Origin: Clavelina lepadiformis
Lineage: Eukaryota; Chordata; Ascidiacea; Aplousobranchia; Clavelinidae
Direction: 5' to 3'
Assembly: GCF_947623445.1 (NCBI RefSeq)
Contig: NC_135244.1
Location: 17,050,860 to 17,114,859, forward strand
DNA: 64,000 nt
The notes under the pieces were generated by a model. That model searched no databases. It saw only the letters and a list, made by a program, of their open reading frames with translations, and had not been told where the DNA came from. A program made the position numbers and the translations under genes. Positions 49,018 through 64,000 of this stretch are shown one piece after another. Positions within the stretch are counted from its first letter, which is position 1. Each line of letters begins with the position of its first letter.

Positions 49018-52000
49018 AATCAGAGTCTGGAAACGGCAGTACTCTCTTGTTGAAAAAGCTGATAAAATGTAGCAATTTATTGGATCGGTATCCGGTTTCA
49101 AGTTATACGACGTCAATCAGAGCTATTTGCTTCACTACAGCAAACTTACATTTATCTTACTGGCGTTACTGTAATGTACACAACGCAATCTTTAAAAAGA
49201 GCAAGAAAAGTATGATAAATACAATATAATAGATTTAGATTTGGATAATTATATATATTTCGGTAATTAATTAAGCCACTGTTCCTAACTATTTTGAATA
49301 GGTCATTGGTCACACCTACCATAAAGACAAACAGGAAACATCTAACTGTACAATAGTTGCTGATATATCAACTACGTCAGAATAAATTTTTCTGACGTTA
49401 GGAGACAAAAACACAAAGGCAGAATTTAAACCCTGAAAGAATGATTGCCGTAATGCCCAACCACTTAAGCCTGTCACGTTCTTATGGGGTTGGATGGAAT
49501 CAAATTGACTTAAACTGGGTTGCTTTCACACATTCTTTTTGATTTGTTGAAACCACGAACTACGCCTCTCGCATTTCGTTTTGCGTGCCAGGAAAGGCGA
49601 ATATTTTCAAGATTTTAATCCTTTTCTTCTTTCATAATCATCACTATAATAAAAGCGAGAGTCTTTGGGTGGGCTGAGAAACAAAATTGGCTTCTTGTTG
49701 AAAATGGCTGTCAAATTTCATTCATTAAACACAATGCGTGCTGACGCATGCAAAATTTAATTTTGTCCCAAAGAAAAGTTGTAATTTACGTAAAACCCGA
49801 TTACATGCTGGTTAATTCCAACTTGGTTTGGTGCATGACGACCGCACAATAAGCAATTACAATCGAACCGAAAGTTAATGTCGTTTGGATGTTGCACAAA
49901 TCGAATTTCTTCCTAATGGACACTCGTCCACAACATGTTACAGCGAATTCATATTCTTCAACTTATGTCTTTGTTCGCAACAACAAAACTCGATCTGCAA
50001 CACGAATAACTATCTAGGGAAACTCTATAACAAACCAAATCGGTTAGCTGTAAGCTAAATATTAATCACCAATTTTCGATACACTCGTTCGTAAGTTAAG
50101 GACTATTAACGTCGACAGAATAGCTTATTCCGTGTTATATGAAGCAAGCTAACGGGCACTACGTTTTCTCATACGAGTGCTCTAACAAGACCAAATCCAT
50201 TTTAAGTGGGTTGCGTCGCTTAAAGCAAACATGTGTCACAAAAATCACAACACATTACAAAGCATGCAGCACAACCGCAATAACCTACTATACTGTATAA
50301 TAACCACCACACCAGAGCCACTTCTTCCCTTCGTAAGAAGCTTTGTGGTACACCACTCAAACTGAAATACAGTATTTAGTCAAATCAGTAGCTGTCAATC
50401 AATAAAACCTAAAGCGACGGTCTTCCATACAAGTTGCTTACATTTGTGCATTTCCAAGAGTGAAAGCTCACACACGTACTGTATACTGCGCAATACAGCA
50501 GGAATAATTTATTCTTATTTCCTAATTATGTCGTCACCAGACTTCAAAACGTAGTTATTGTTAATACTATCCAACAAGGTAGTGATGTCGTTATGCTGGG
50601 GGACAAAAATGATTTTTTTCTCAGTTGAAAAAAGCGTTTGCAACGTTTAAGATTGAATGTACATAACAAAAAATGTCTTACAAGTAATTCACCCCATTTT
50701 CGTTAGACATAATTGAATTACCCGTCTTGAGTGTTGACAATGAAGCCGGGGTCACCAGGCCGATGTATACACTTTCTAGAAAACTAGGTCCGATGTTGCT
50801 TGTTAGGCGTAAGTAATTGATTTGTTGTTAACATAAACGATATCATGATCAATTTTTCACATGGAAGCGATAATACTTGGGCCAGTAAAATGCGCCTTCA
50901 CCTAGTCTCAAAGACATTTTTTCAAGCGCTTTGTTTGTTTACCACTGTACAATGCTTATAGTTAAAATCTCTTTGTGATGAATCTCCAACTTATATTTCG
51001 AGCACAACTATAAAAGTGTATGTTGGTTTAACATAACGCGGTGTATTTCCTTTATACGCCAATCTGGGTTTGGAAAAAACACAATTACCCAAAAATAATC
51101 GATTGAAAACAAATTTTCCGCGTTACATACGATTTTTCAAACTTTCTTCTTCCGTCAAATTCCTGTCTACCATTTCCATTTACATACTACCTGTTTCTAT
51201 AGTTCTATTTTTAGTTTCTATCATCTTGTGACACCTAAACAAACTTTACTACAGCTTTATTTTTCCTTTGCAATGACATATCGGCCTTCTGCAAATATAG
51301 AAAGTGCACACCATTTATATCAACTATGATTTAGTCTTTAATTTGTTAGAAACCAGCTTTATCGTTTCCAGTAGGTAATGGATAAATGAACCCATCGCGA
51401 CTCGTAGCTCGACTTTATATATTCAACACCCATCCGTCGCAGAGCCGCTCGCTAATACCTGCGAAAGTTATGCAAATATTTGAGCTAAAACTCAGCTCTT
51501 TGCAAAGAGAGAGTACAACAAATAAAAGCCAGAGCAGCTGGCCTTCAAGGCAGGAGCTTTAACGGGAATTGTTTGCTACATACAATCATGTATAAATCAT
51601 TAATTTTTCAAAAGTCCTTTATTTCCAAAAATAAATATTGGAAAGAGCTAATGGACAAGCGTCATAAAAACGTGAGGTGACTTTTTTTATTGAAATAATA
51701 TATTAACACAATAATCAGTATTACAAAAAAATTGCAAATCGTAACTGCTAGCTGATCAATATAATACTTCTTCATTTTTATAGATTTATCCCAATGAAAA
51801 AACAATTCATTTCTGTCTGTACAACAGTTATAAAGAGAAAGATTTTTAAAAGCCCTTTCGAAAAGTAAACAGATACAATTCATGGACCCAATGTTTCTTT
51901 TATAACGCTTTTTCTCTCAGTGAGGTTGACCGCGCACGACAAGGGCAAAGAAAGATCCATGTATTGAAAACCCGGATTTTATAATACAAAAGGCGTTAAA

Positions 52001-53796
52001 TCGCTAACCACATTATCTCGTCCACAATTGACATTAAAACTTTTTGCTAGCGAACAATCTATATTCTATAATCTATAAGATGAGTTTGCTCCATCTTAGC
52101 ATACGTTTCCTTCATTTTAGCGTTCAAGTTACATGAATACGTTCGATTAGCAATTGCGGGTCAATTTCCGAAAGCGGTGCCATGCGTGCAGTTGTTCGAC
52201 ATCCATGCATGCATTTGTAAACACACCTGATGGATTTTAGAACTCATGGAAGTAATGTATTTCGTTTTCTCAAATATACTCTCTTCAACAAATACAACGA
52301 AATTACCAAACGATACGAATTCGTACTTAAAATTCTTTGTGATCGTTCTGAATTCTAAGTCAGTTTCGCAGTATAGAAACCTAACTGATTGTCAATAAGA
52401 ATATTTTTGTATAATACGTAACCATAAAATATTTCCACGACATGAAAGTATTGAAAAAAAAAAGATGGCAGAGCCGCAGTAACACAACCTAAAAACGATT
52501 AATCCATGAGAAACTTTGTCTATTGATAAAATAAAAGCAAAGTCCTATATAACTCCAGAAACCCTTTGTGCACAGCGAAACTATAACGCGTTAATTTCCG
52601 TTACAAATGGCAGAAAACAGAGCTTATCTAACAATATTTAAAATTTCAACCGGATGCCACCATCTTAAGTCTATTTATCTACATGGTGGTTTCGATTCAG
52701 CCCAGGACAATTCAATCAATGGACGACTAAGCCCAGAACATTTCAGCCTTGGTCAAGGACTATTCAAGGCACAGACATAGGTGGGGTCGTCCTAGGTTTA
52801 ATCGTCAATAATCTCACCTGAAATCTGGCATTACGCACTTGCTACTGCAAGCCAAACAAAGTAATCTAGTATTCTTGTGCTAGTCAGTGTAGTAAGATTC
52901 TTAATTTCAGCAAAAGTCAAAAAATTTAGGAAACAGCATTTTGCCCACTGAACAGGAATCGTATTTTTCCAACAAAGTGACGTATCAGCATCTGGCCTCT
53001 TTACCTAAACATGTCTATTGTTTATAAATGTCAAAGCTTCAACGCTGATTTGATAATGCTCTGCATATTGCGCAATTTTGGGTGATATTTGCACCAAGTA
53101 TAGATTTCTTCACAAAACTGGCACAGCGATATCTATAATTAAGCCTATACCAACAAATCCAAACTACACTTTGTGCATTCATCATTGCACAAACTAGGCA
53201 CCTATAATCAGGATTTCAAAGTAAGGATTTGAAGTAAGCACCTTGCCAAGTTCAAACATGACAACAAAAAAGGTAAGCGAACTTCTATGTCGATGTGAAG
53301 TCAATCGTTTATGAAAAGAAAATCCATCCAAATTTTTTAAAGCCTATGCCCTAGTGCACTTTCAAATGTCCCAAGTTGTGGCTTTTTTGAAAATCAACAC
53401 CATTTAAAAACATTTTCACTGCTAAATACGGTTAAATGTCAACGTAAAATTGGTACAATGAAGTAGAACATAGTCCTAAAGATGGTACACCAGTTAATTA
53501 TTTCAGTTACAATCTCATAAACGTTCAGCAAAATTACATTCTAACTTCAAAGTCCCTCGCAAATTTTAAATAATCTATTTTTCAAGACAAACTATTCAAG
53601 ACAATGGCTGCACTACATGATGATGTCATAATCACGATTGCTGGATTTAGAAGACGACCTTCCAATCTAAAGACTGCTTACCGTGCTTATGCCATGTTGC
53701 GTTTTTAGCATGCAGGACTACAGGTTTTTTAGGTGACTAACTGCTTATCATATGAATGTCATATACTTGATAATTTTTAAATTTATGCCATATAGG

Positions 53797-54125
53797 CAGG
53801 ATTACCATTCCGTGCTTATTTCTAAGATTTGTGCTTATTTTCAAGTACAGTGTCTTAGAATTAGATAATACTAATTTGCTTATTTCTAAGAATCATGCTT
53901 ATTTTTGTCTTATTTTTAGGGCAGAAGTTCCTACTTTGGGTATTTCGACCCCTTTAGTATAAGATTTTGTACCAAAGAGATACCAAAATTTAGAACATGC
54001 AAATAGTGTCTTGTTTATTTTTAGGAACATTGGTTGTCTTCTCCTGTTGTGCACTGGTTAAAGTAGTATTCTTCTTTCGTTTCCTAGTCGCCCTTATTTT
54101 TGAGCCCAGGTCGATGGCAACCCTG
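53797..54125. mobile_element. hAT-type MITE
   Basis: A 329-base element with ends CAGGATTACCAT and, in reverse, CAGGGTTGCCAT, flanked by 8-bp repeats CATATAGG (53789-53796) and CATATTGG (54126-54133) that differ at one base. Several internal copies of GCTTATTTCTAAGA/GCTTATTTT-type sequence lie in the left half. There is no transposase frame. Confidence 0.75.
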
Positions 54126-57100
54126 CATATTGGCTATCGCGATATATAACTTACATTAGCACGAACAGTCATATTATGTTCTAAATCTAAGACATAAAAA
54201 GAGATCTTAGTTAGTTGATGTAGAAAATGGTACAAAAGCATTAAAATTTATTACTTTGCAAATTTAAGAAATTACTACTTTCCTGAAAAGTTGCTTTTCT
54301 AATAATATGCGAAATTTAATGCATTCTACGCCATTTTAAACGTTGTTAATCCACAATTGCCCAGGAAGCGTGTTCCATAACTCTTAACTAAGTTGTTATT
54401 ACGTCTCCAGTGCTTGCAAGTTGGCTACAATAAACCTTGCTCCTGCTGCCTATTCTTAAATCATCAGTTTTGGATGATACAATATGTGGCCTGTCATAAA
54501 AAATCTCATGTGTTTTCTAAAAATAGGCTGGTCACACTAAGCCCTAAGGTTTTTGTAGTTGAAACTGAGCAGCTGGGCTTTACAAACTTTAACTCGTAGC
54601 TATAGCTTGCCTGTAACCATTTACAAGTGAACTAGGCCTACTTCCAGTGACCCATATTGCATCACAGGGCAAGGTCACAAAACTTGTATAACGCGCAGAA
54701 GAGCCTTTAATGTTTTGAATTTGTGCGGCGACATAAGGCCAATGCAAAATACTGCTTATCAAAGGTACGACTGGACTGCAAGTTAGGCCTACGACGTGCT
54801 ATTATTAACTTATTGTATGCAGTAGTTATTACATAATTGCAACTTATATCTTATAGTTTAGACTACCGCGTTACTTCTAAATTTGAACCTCGTACATAAC
54901 TGGCTTTTTGCGATTAATGAGTTATTATTACAGGGAACTTAGTTGTAAAAATCACAATGCTTTGTCGTCGTTGTACCGTATGGATTTCAAACGAGTCATA
55001 TTTGCTTTGTGAAGTGACGTTGCTAAGACTCAGGTTTTGTGCACCTCCTTCATTGTGTTCGAAATAGGTTTTGCAATCTCTAAAACAAATCTTCCACTTT
55101 TCAGCGAATCGAAATGTTTTCTCTGCAAACACTTGCATTTAGCTATCATATTGTTCTCCTCGTTGAAAAAGCGTATCTTTTGTAATCGCGTCGGGTACCT
55201 GGAATCAAATTAGCTTCACGCATTAACGAAGCAGCTTTTTGAATGACCGTGGACAAGTAACGATTATATCAACCTTATCCAATTTATGGCTCAGTCTGTA
55301 TGATATGATTTATGATACATCCGTCTTCCAGAATTACTTTGTTATAATAACTTACTCGAATTAAAGTGTTTTTCATAACATTGTCATTAATCGATTCAAT
55401 ACTGCAGACCGTTACGGTTTTGTCTTAAGATTTTATATGATTTTGGAAAGGTGGCATGTAGGATGCAAGTTTTGTTGGGCGTAAACTACTTTGTGAAACT
55501 ATCGTATCGCAAATTTTCCATGAACTATGCTAGGATGCTCGCTATGTATTATAAACGAATTGGCACTATTGTAGTGTTGAGTAATGGTTGATCTAGAAAC
55601 CGAAAAACCTTACATAGTGAAATATATAAGATTAGTATCTACGGTACGGTACGGTAGCAGGCACGGTACTTTAAACCTGGTTTGCTCTAAGCCCATGAGC
55701 CCACACGCAAAACGTTTGTAAACAATACACTTATATCGTCACCATCGGTATCAAGACTTACGAAGTGGCTGTGATTTCTGAAACGTTTTTTTTTGCGCCA
55801 AGTGTGTCATATATATCCGGTTAAATTTTTGTTGTTTATATTTATAAATAATAATAAACATTCGTTTATGTTTCTATCTGTCATATAATGAATACATAAT
55901 CGCGTCTGGGTAAACTATGTGTAGCATTTGTCCGATATGAAGCGCGTGATAGCAGCATGTTATGACAACATTGCTTAGCAATGCAAAACACGTGTTTACA
56001 CACTATTAAATTACTGTTTGATTTTGTAAATTTCTCAACCTTAACGCTTCAATAGGTAATGGCGAGGGTCGTAAGCGCGCCTATAATGCTCTTACGTCAA
56101 TGAAATACATCAAGGTCTACACCACTATGACGTATGTGACCATGCTTGGCATTCCAAGTGTTTTGCAATATCTTACTACACAAATACTAAGTAGATAGCT
56201 AAAAAAATACTTCCGTCAAAACAAACTCATGAAATCCCTCGTGCTATAGGCCTACAATAGCCGGAAAGCCCAGTAAAATTTGATTGCGGTCCCGTGTTCT
56301 TAAGTTTGACAAATAAACACCAATGTTGACACTGGTGTGACTTGCTTGAAGTACGTATACCAGAATTGTAAACATTGGACATTGCAAACAGTACTTAAAC
56401 GGCAAAGTAAACAAAACGAAACGAGTTTGACGCATGTTATTACAATTTGCTGTTTTTTCGTTGCTAAGTAGCGTCAGGCTTTTTCGAAGGCACAATTTTA
56501 CACACAGATTTTCAGCCACATTATTAAGGTTAGAGAAGGTTGTATTAAACTGATTGTGTTCGTTCAATTACAGTCACTGAAAATTTGCTAGCACTCGTCA
56601 TGAAATATTGTTAGCATATTCCTTGAAACTGGGTGTAACAAATATCTTGCTATTGCTTTATATGGGTACTGATTGACCTCACTCGGCTTTTCGCCTACTT
56701 TATTCAAATCTTCAACAGCAGGCTTAAGTTTGCACACGACAAAAACAGAAAAAACAAAACTGCACTTTCCATAGGTTCTGCATAACATTTTATGAAACCT
56801 ACTTTGTTTCGAAATAGTATACCTGTAATCGTAATCGTATCAAACGATAAACAAAACAAATTCCACATTTACACATAACCCAAAGTACTAAATCGTTAAA
56901 GGCAAGTGCACTTTTGCACGCATATATAAACTGTTTAACCTACAAAAGAAACCTGCATGTCACAGAACTACAATAACTCGCTGGTACACACACACCGCCG
57001 TTTACCAGACTGACAAACAACTTAACTTCGCTAAAATTAAGATTAATGAAATTATCTTTAAAACTACCTCCACGCCGAATGGACATGCCTCACCCCAATG

Positions 57101-60100
57101 AATACGATACAAAGTCGTCGATCATTCCCGTGTAGTTAAAGATAGGCGATACTTTGTATTCCTAATTGATTTTTACGGTGGCTCTGTTTCTGAAGGCTAA
57201 GTCTGTTACAACTAACTTAATTTAAAATAAGCAATAACAATAATACGCAAAGCTGTTCATAATTTACTGCACTGACTAGAATGATATCTAACAATTGTGG
57301 TGCCTATACCGTTTCTGTCCTAAACCTCATTGACAACCGCGGACAATAAGTCGGTCACCAGGATTTGTGTAATCTGAAGTGGTGTTGAATAACACTGTCT
57401 CCTTGTCTTGTCAACCGGAAATAATATCATGATGGTGAAATATGATTAGGGAACGACTCAAGGTGTGATAAACACAGCTCTACCACAAGGCACAACCAAT
57501 GCTGCACGCTTTCCCACAATCATATTAAGAGTTGTTAAATTCAGGAAACTGCAAACCTAAAATTTGGAAAGAAACTGCATCATATGTCTTATATCTAATC
57601 TTGTTTTAAAAACGTAAAAAATATATATAGCAATGATGCAGTTATAGTCACTAAGTGAATGCTGACAAGTGACAATTCTATTTTACAGCTGTGTTTGATG
57701 TGTTTAAAAGTCGCTTGATGACGACATATCTTCAGTGTATGACGTCAAACCGATATGTTTATTGTCAATTTTGTTATTTTAAAAAGATATATGATTAGTG
57801 ATGTCTATTCTTTATCTGATTGATACCGTTATTTTTATTGTCGTATGTCTGGGCGAAAACATGCGCCATTTGATCATATTTTAACCTTACATATTTAAAC
57901 GTAGCCAAAATAGTGCAGTATATTTGAAAATGTTGTAAGTGTAAGTGTCGCAAAATATTTAACAAAGAGTAAAACACTTTAAGTACATCTATAATTTTAA
58001 TGCGCTTTTCGCAAATTTATTTGTTTCTTAAGATAATAATATAACGATTACTCTGAATGTCATTTTTACAATCCTATATAAGGTCGAATAAAGGCACGTT
58101 TGTTTCACACCATTAACGTTTCATGTCATTGCTGTAATATATCTAATTTCATTTATATTTTTAAACTAATGTCATCAGTATCGAAACTGAATCAAGACGG
58201 GCGCTGGTGTTCTACCTTTCATTCTATTCCAATCTGTAATATTTTGAAAACAGACGTGAGCGCCATAGACGGGAATGGCTAGTGATTGCTTGCACTTTTC
58301 TAAATCTTGAAAGAAAAATTAATGCAAATTATCACATACATTAGTCGAACAACTTTATATGGCGTCACACAGAGAACAAAGTTTAAGGCGTTGGTTAAAT
58401 GTCTTTGGTATATGCGACACCTCCATTACTGCTACTAAAGTTGAGGATTAACATTTATACTGTATAGTATACGATTGACTGCTAAACTATAATAATATAT
58501 CACATATTTTCTGCGTCAAACTTCAATAAGTTAAGCCCATTATTATCTTCAACTTTTTTACGTGTGGTACGTTTTGTTTGGTAACACCACACGGATGGGA
58601 TAATGTTTGTTCCCGCAAAGACTTCACAGATTAAAACGACAATGGAAACGCCGCTTTTCTCAACGTCACTTAACACGCAAATACCTTGCTTGTAGTGACC
58701 CGTGTGGACGTGTTACCCAAATTGGCAATAGCTTTAAGCTGCCACCCATTTAGAACGATTAAGGGCTAGATGCAGCTTTGCATTTTCGAGCAAATTCGTG
58801 CGATTGCTGCGTCGATTTTTTCTTAAACAGGTGATCATCGGATGAAACTTGGATCAACTTAAACCTAATGTGTGTGGCCTAACTGCGTTTCATAACGATC
58901 GCAGCGTGAAACATTCTCAAGGTTGTGATTGTGAACAAACACCTTCTTAACTTACATATTAGCACGTATAGGACGAGACAGACAATATTTAAGGAACCAG
59001 TAATTGTGACATGAGAAAATGCTGCCCTTTATACGTCATATTTCGTCCGACTTTAGCTGCTTTTCCCCTAACGTTGATTCATTTCAGTCTGAATCTAAAA
59101 TTGCGGCTTTACTGCAACTTTGTTGTATACAAATATAATCTATGACGAACGTAATGGCATTTAATTTTAACACCAGTTTTGCGGTTTTACCACAAGATAC
59201 ACCCAAAATATAAAAAAAGTTTTTCAACTGTATATATTTCGCAATGACCGTCGGCGCGACAACTCTTAAATCTCCAGTTGAAATTCGCCGCATAGCGAAC
59301 GTTGGAAAACGTTTCCATGTTCATGAATGACCAAAGACCGAAGCTACGTACGTCATCGTCAAATATTTTCTTTGAGGCGCTGAAAATTCATCCCATTCTG
59401 TTCTTTTCTCTTAAAGTTAGTTCAGTTTTCGGAATTCTTGTCACGGAATGTTAAAGAAACAAACATTTACAGGAAAGGGGTAGTTTAGTCGGGCCTTTCT
59501 CAAACGAAGAACCTTTAAACCTTGGGCTTAATTTTATTTTCCATAATTAAAATCACCCAATGACTTTGCTTATCTAATATTGGTACATGATTTTGTTTGC
59601 CCGGTTCGGAAAGCCGCCAATCCACGCTACCATTTGTGGTTTAATCCAGAGCTCGGTGGAAAGTTTGTAAATTTCGAAACAAGAGATGGGTTCACTGAAA
59701 TACGTTTATCTTTGCTCTTAATCAAACAATTCGAGTAAATACTCATCGAAGAACATGAATTAATTACAAAGGCCTTGAGAACGGAAGTACAGGAAGTTTA
59801 CGATGAACGATTAAAGTAAATTCGTGTTAATTGTTTGTTTGATTTAGGGGAAATAACCTCAGTTTTAAGAATTAATAGCAAGCAAACAATAATCATTCTC
59901 TCAAACGGAAATTAAATTTATGTTTTATCAAACATATTATGAAATTTTTCATTCTCAATTCTCTTTACGAACATTCCAGAAAAAAAAATCTTAAAATTCC
60001 GTGAAGGAATTATTACAGGCAGTTCAATAATTGCGGATAGAGTGGACCGATTATTGTCACTTCGTCGCCATTGCTTACAACATGCAGGTACAGCCACACA

Positions 60101-62804
60101 TAAAATATATAAAGGTGCAACGGTGATTTAACTTGTGGTGAGCTATTGAACCTTTTTGTTTTTTGTGGATTGCTTCCTATATTTACGCAATCGTTACGTA
60201 ATTACCTCTACATGACCCTGGCGCGTAGAAAATAGCGTCACGTGATTTTGACATGTCGCACGCCTTTGGCGCAATCTCTGTGTGGGCTGAACCTCAACGC
60301 AGAAATACAACTTATATCCCATATCAGACCAGACTAAGCCGATTTTTACCTCTTGTTTACAATCATTTCAGCAAATGACGGAATGCTCGATTGTTGTTGT
60401 TACAAGGCGGTTTCGTTAACCAGTGTTGACTTATACGAATGTTTCATGAATGAACGCTCGTTCCAATTCTGCATAGATTATTACATTTTGTCTGTTGAGA
60501 AAGATAAATATGTAATGCTTACGCAATTTCTGCTACTGTATTTCTGATTTTTGATTGTAAATTTCCAAAGCTTTCTTTTTTATGAACATCACTGAAAAAT
60601 CAAATTTTTCGCAATTTTATCACACCTTGTGTCCTTGCCTAAGATCTGATAAGTTGACAACTTGACATTATCTAAATTTGTGAGATGCGAATCTTATTTG
60701 CGAGAAATTGCAATTACCGCCAGTTGGTTGCTGCAGCTGCCATTCTGAAATTCACCCCAATGCTTATAATGATCCGTCATCACCAAAGCTTATATAGTAA
60801 TAATAGTCTCATCTTTAATACTTGCACCGGTTTAACTTGCTCTTGAATTATTCACTGGAAGACGTAATCTAACCCAAACACGGCAACAGCTGCCAAGAAG
60901 TTACTCCTTGTATTGTAACATCGTTTGAAATCTAATTAATCATTTACCAGGTCAATATTAGTACATGGCTTTTCCTTTAGGTTGCTTCTATTTAAAACTC
61001 ATCAACGCTAGTAAGGGTGTAAGTATATTGAACTTCCTATGACACTCACTTAGTTCATCGATTGTTATAAACACGTAAATGCTGATCTTAAAATCTGTAC
61101 TATGGTATTACCATCCCTAAGCTTGATTAATTGTCGCCCATACTTGCTTTAAAGCACCATGTGTTTATGCCTTGCTTAATAAATGTATACAACGTATGTA
61201 TACATAACACTCATCGGTTTTAGACATTCTAGTCTACAAACAATATTTGCGATCTTTCGGTTGCAATCACATATCAAAGCGACTTAAATTGGACACTCGA
61301 AACCCAAAACGTCCTGTTTAACTCGTAATGCTTGATTTGCATGCTCTGAATGGAATTTTTACCTCTATTTAAATGGTCCGAATAAAACTCGCGTTTGGCG
61401 CAGGTCAGCTACCGATGAGAAATAACAAACCGAGTATATGTTAAACAACTGAAAACTTGAACCCTAGGTTTCCGGTTAACGCTTTTCATGAATTTAGTTA
61501 TTTCAGTCCACTAACTTCACCTAACTTGTGGTCAGTTATCAGACTGAGGGGCGATTATTTGAAAAAGGCTAACGAGGTCGTTGATCAATTAACGGACTTG
61601 CTAGGGAACAACAGAGCTTGTTAGCAAGCCAAGTGTGACTTTTACGTATGCAGTGGTTTATTTTTACAACAACCCAAGGTAGCGGCGAGACAACCTTTGC
61701 GATTTAACGTTTTAGAGCTGTAGGGAAATTCTCATAAAATTTACCAGGCGAAAAGTAAATTTAAAATCAAACCCAGCTTCTTAATTTACCAGTTTTAGTA
61801 CAGTCTAAAGTTTCCGTGCATGTCACGAGATTTTCTTGTCTTCCTTGTCTTGTTATCTGTCTGTTTTTTTAATGTTTACAGTATGGCATTTGTAGAGGTT
61901 ATTTACTAGGGCCTAAGGGTTAACTGTGTGTTGCTTGTAGGTTTGAACAAGGGACTTCAGTTTTTTACTTCATGAAAGATCTGCCTGTTAGGCAAAGTTG
62001 TATTTGGTTGCCTTTTGTGGCTATTGTATGACGTCTCATGGTAACAATTGCTATTTCATCAACCTATATTCCACTTCTTAACAATATCTCATTGTTTTTA
62101 TTAAGGTCGTATTGTTATACAACATCATCATGCGAAATGTCGCAGCGTTTGAATTTGAGCATCTTTAAAAGTTATAAGCGTTTACGCTATTTACATTTAA
62201 TACTTAATAGAGTAAGGTAATAATTAAATCATCATTGAAAATATACTTCTTCTCTTCTTCTTCTGTTTAAACTAACGAAAGTTTAAATTTACAAACACTT
62301 TTTTACCTTCGGATTAAGGCTCGAAAGTTGTTCATGCAACGAACAAGCTGCTCAAGATGCCCTTTAGAACTACATGGCTGTGTGCATTTTCGTTACAATG
62401 ACCAAAAAACAGACGACACTCTTATCCTCTACTGCCATATAGTGTTGTAGATGGTCGAGGTATTAATTATAAAATCGACACTTCATTATAAGTAAACTAG
62501 TAAATACTTTTTCACTTATTTGACGGTTTTCATCGCTTTGTCGAACAAACTGCTAATTGCCACTCCTTCATGCAAATTCAGATGAAGATGTCTAACTTGC
62601 TCCTCAAACTTTATCACATGTATACCTAGTATTTTTATTACACTTCTATCAAAAGCTTTCTTGCGCTACCACCTCTTATTTTCGCGTTATTTTAATCATT
62701 CTTTCAAACTGGAACTGCACGAAGGGAAGCTGGAGATTCGCAAAATATTGATTTGTAAGTTATTGTGCGGCGTACTGAAACTCACTTAGCATATTCTACA
62801 TTCA

Positions 62805-62810
62805 TTTATT
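62805..62810 (-). promoter_or_regulatory. Polyadenylation signal AATAAA for the actin gene
   Basis: On the minus strand AATAAA lies about 184 bases past the actin stop codon. Confidence 0.5.
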
Positions 62811-62993
62811 AAAACGAAAACTGATTTACATTTCAAAGGTATAAGCACACAAATTGTACGCAAGGATTTTTTTCTATATTTTAATACGGGGCGTAACCAC
62901 AGTTAAACAATCACGGCTATAACTTATCCAGCGCTAACTTTCATTGATAAGATCTCTAAAACCGGAAACGTAGTGCGAAGCATTTCATCGCGC

Positions 62994-64000
<1,007 letters not shown>

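Larger units (their letters stand above)
49018..62993. other. Gene-poor interval between receptor copy 2 and actin
   Basis: About 14 kb without a gene I can recognise. It must include the promoter of receptor copy 2 and the 3' UTR of actin. One hAT-type MITE (53797-54125) is annotated. A minus-strand frame from an ATG at 55138 down to a possible donor at 54976 (MQVFAEKTFRFAEKWKICF...) has fair codon texture but no partner exon. The rest is AT-rich, with short chance frames and a small ACGGT tandem near 55645. Confidence 0.6.

Noticed and set aside
49640..49700. CTATAATAAAAGCGAGAGTC, similar to some Helitron 5' ends
   Set aside because: No 3' hairpin plus CTRR end could be found downstream and no Rep/helicase frame exists nearby.
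56244..56567. 107-residue minus-strand frame
   Set aside because: No homology, no splice context, and Cys/Asn-rich composition typical of chance frames here.

Overview
This is a eukaryotic nuclear window: AT-rich, with many short GT-AG introns, scattered DNA transposons and a tRNA-derived SINE. I read it as a chordate, most likely an ascidian tunicate. The support is a chordate muscle-type actin at the right edge, two beta-adrenergic-type receptors, and clear animal orthologues elsewhere. The genus cannot be fixed from the sequence; amphioxus or another deuterostome is a less likely alternative.

Layout: (1) 149-499, + strand, the 3' end of DDRGK1 (UFM1 pathway). (2) 2229-12252, - strand, ZRANB1/TRABID, an 11-exon deubiquitinase of 795 aa. 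Its introns hold a 2.1 kb decayed hAT transposon and a smaller hAT derivative. (3) 12.3-17.7 kb, a gap between divergent genes with a SINE and a hAT-type MITE. (4) 17697-20961, + strand, MAEA, the CTLH/GID E3 ligase subunit, 9 exons; its last intron carries another hAT fragment. (5) 22439-29879, - strand, TCERG1/CA150, 21 exons and 985 aa, with a Tigger-like MITE in its first intron. (6) 29.9-41.4 kb, gene-poor and repeat-rich. (7) 41439-43786 (+) and 46796-49017 (-), two paralogous beta-adrenergic-like GPCR genes in tail-to-tail orientation with matching exon structure. (8) 49.0-63.0 kb, 14 kb without a recognisable gene, holding one MITE. (9) 62994-64000, - strand, the 3' part of a muscle-type actin gene that runs off the window.

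The left block holds three genes of ubiquitin or ubiquitin-like biology (DDRGK1, ZRANB1, MAEA) beside a transcription/splicing coupling factor (TCERG1). These look like unrelated housekeeping genes, not an operon. The receptor pair is the most interesting gene content: both keep the catecholamine-binding residues, one has lost the second extracellular-loop disulfide, and both share conserved blocks in long C-terminal tails. I found no CRISPR array, phage, operon-type defence system or clearly new multi-gene system. The non-gene interest lies in at least six hAT-type insertions with recognisable 8-bp target duplications, plus several paired repeats in the 30-37 kb stretch. Exon boundaries were set by hand from splice signals, reading phase and remembered protein families; no database search was run.
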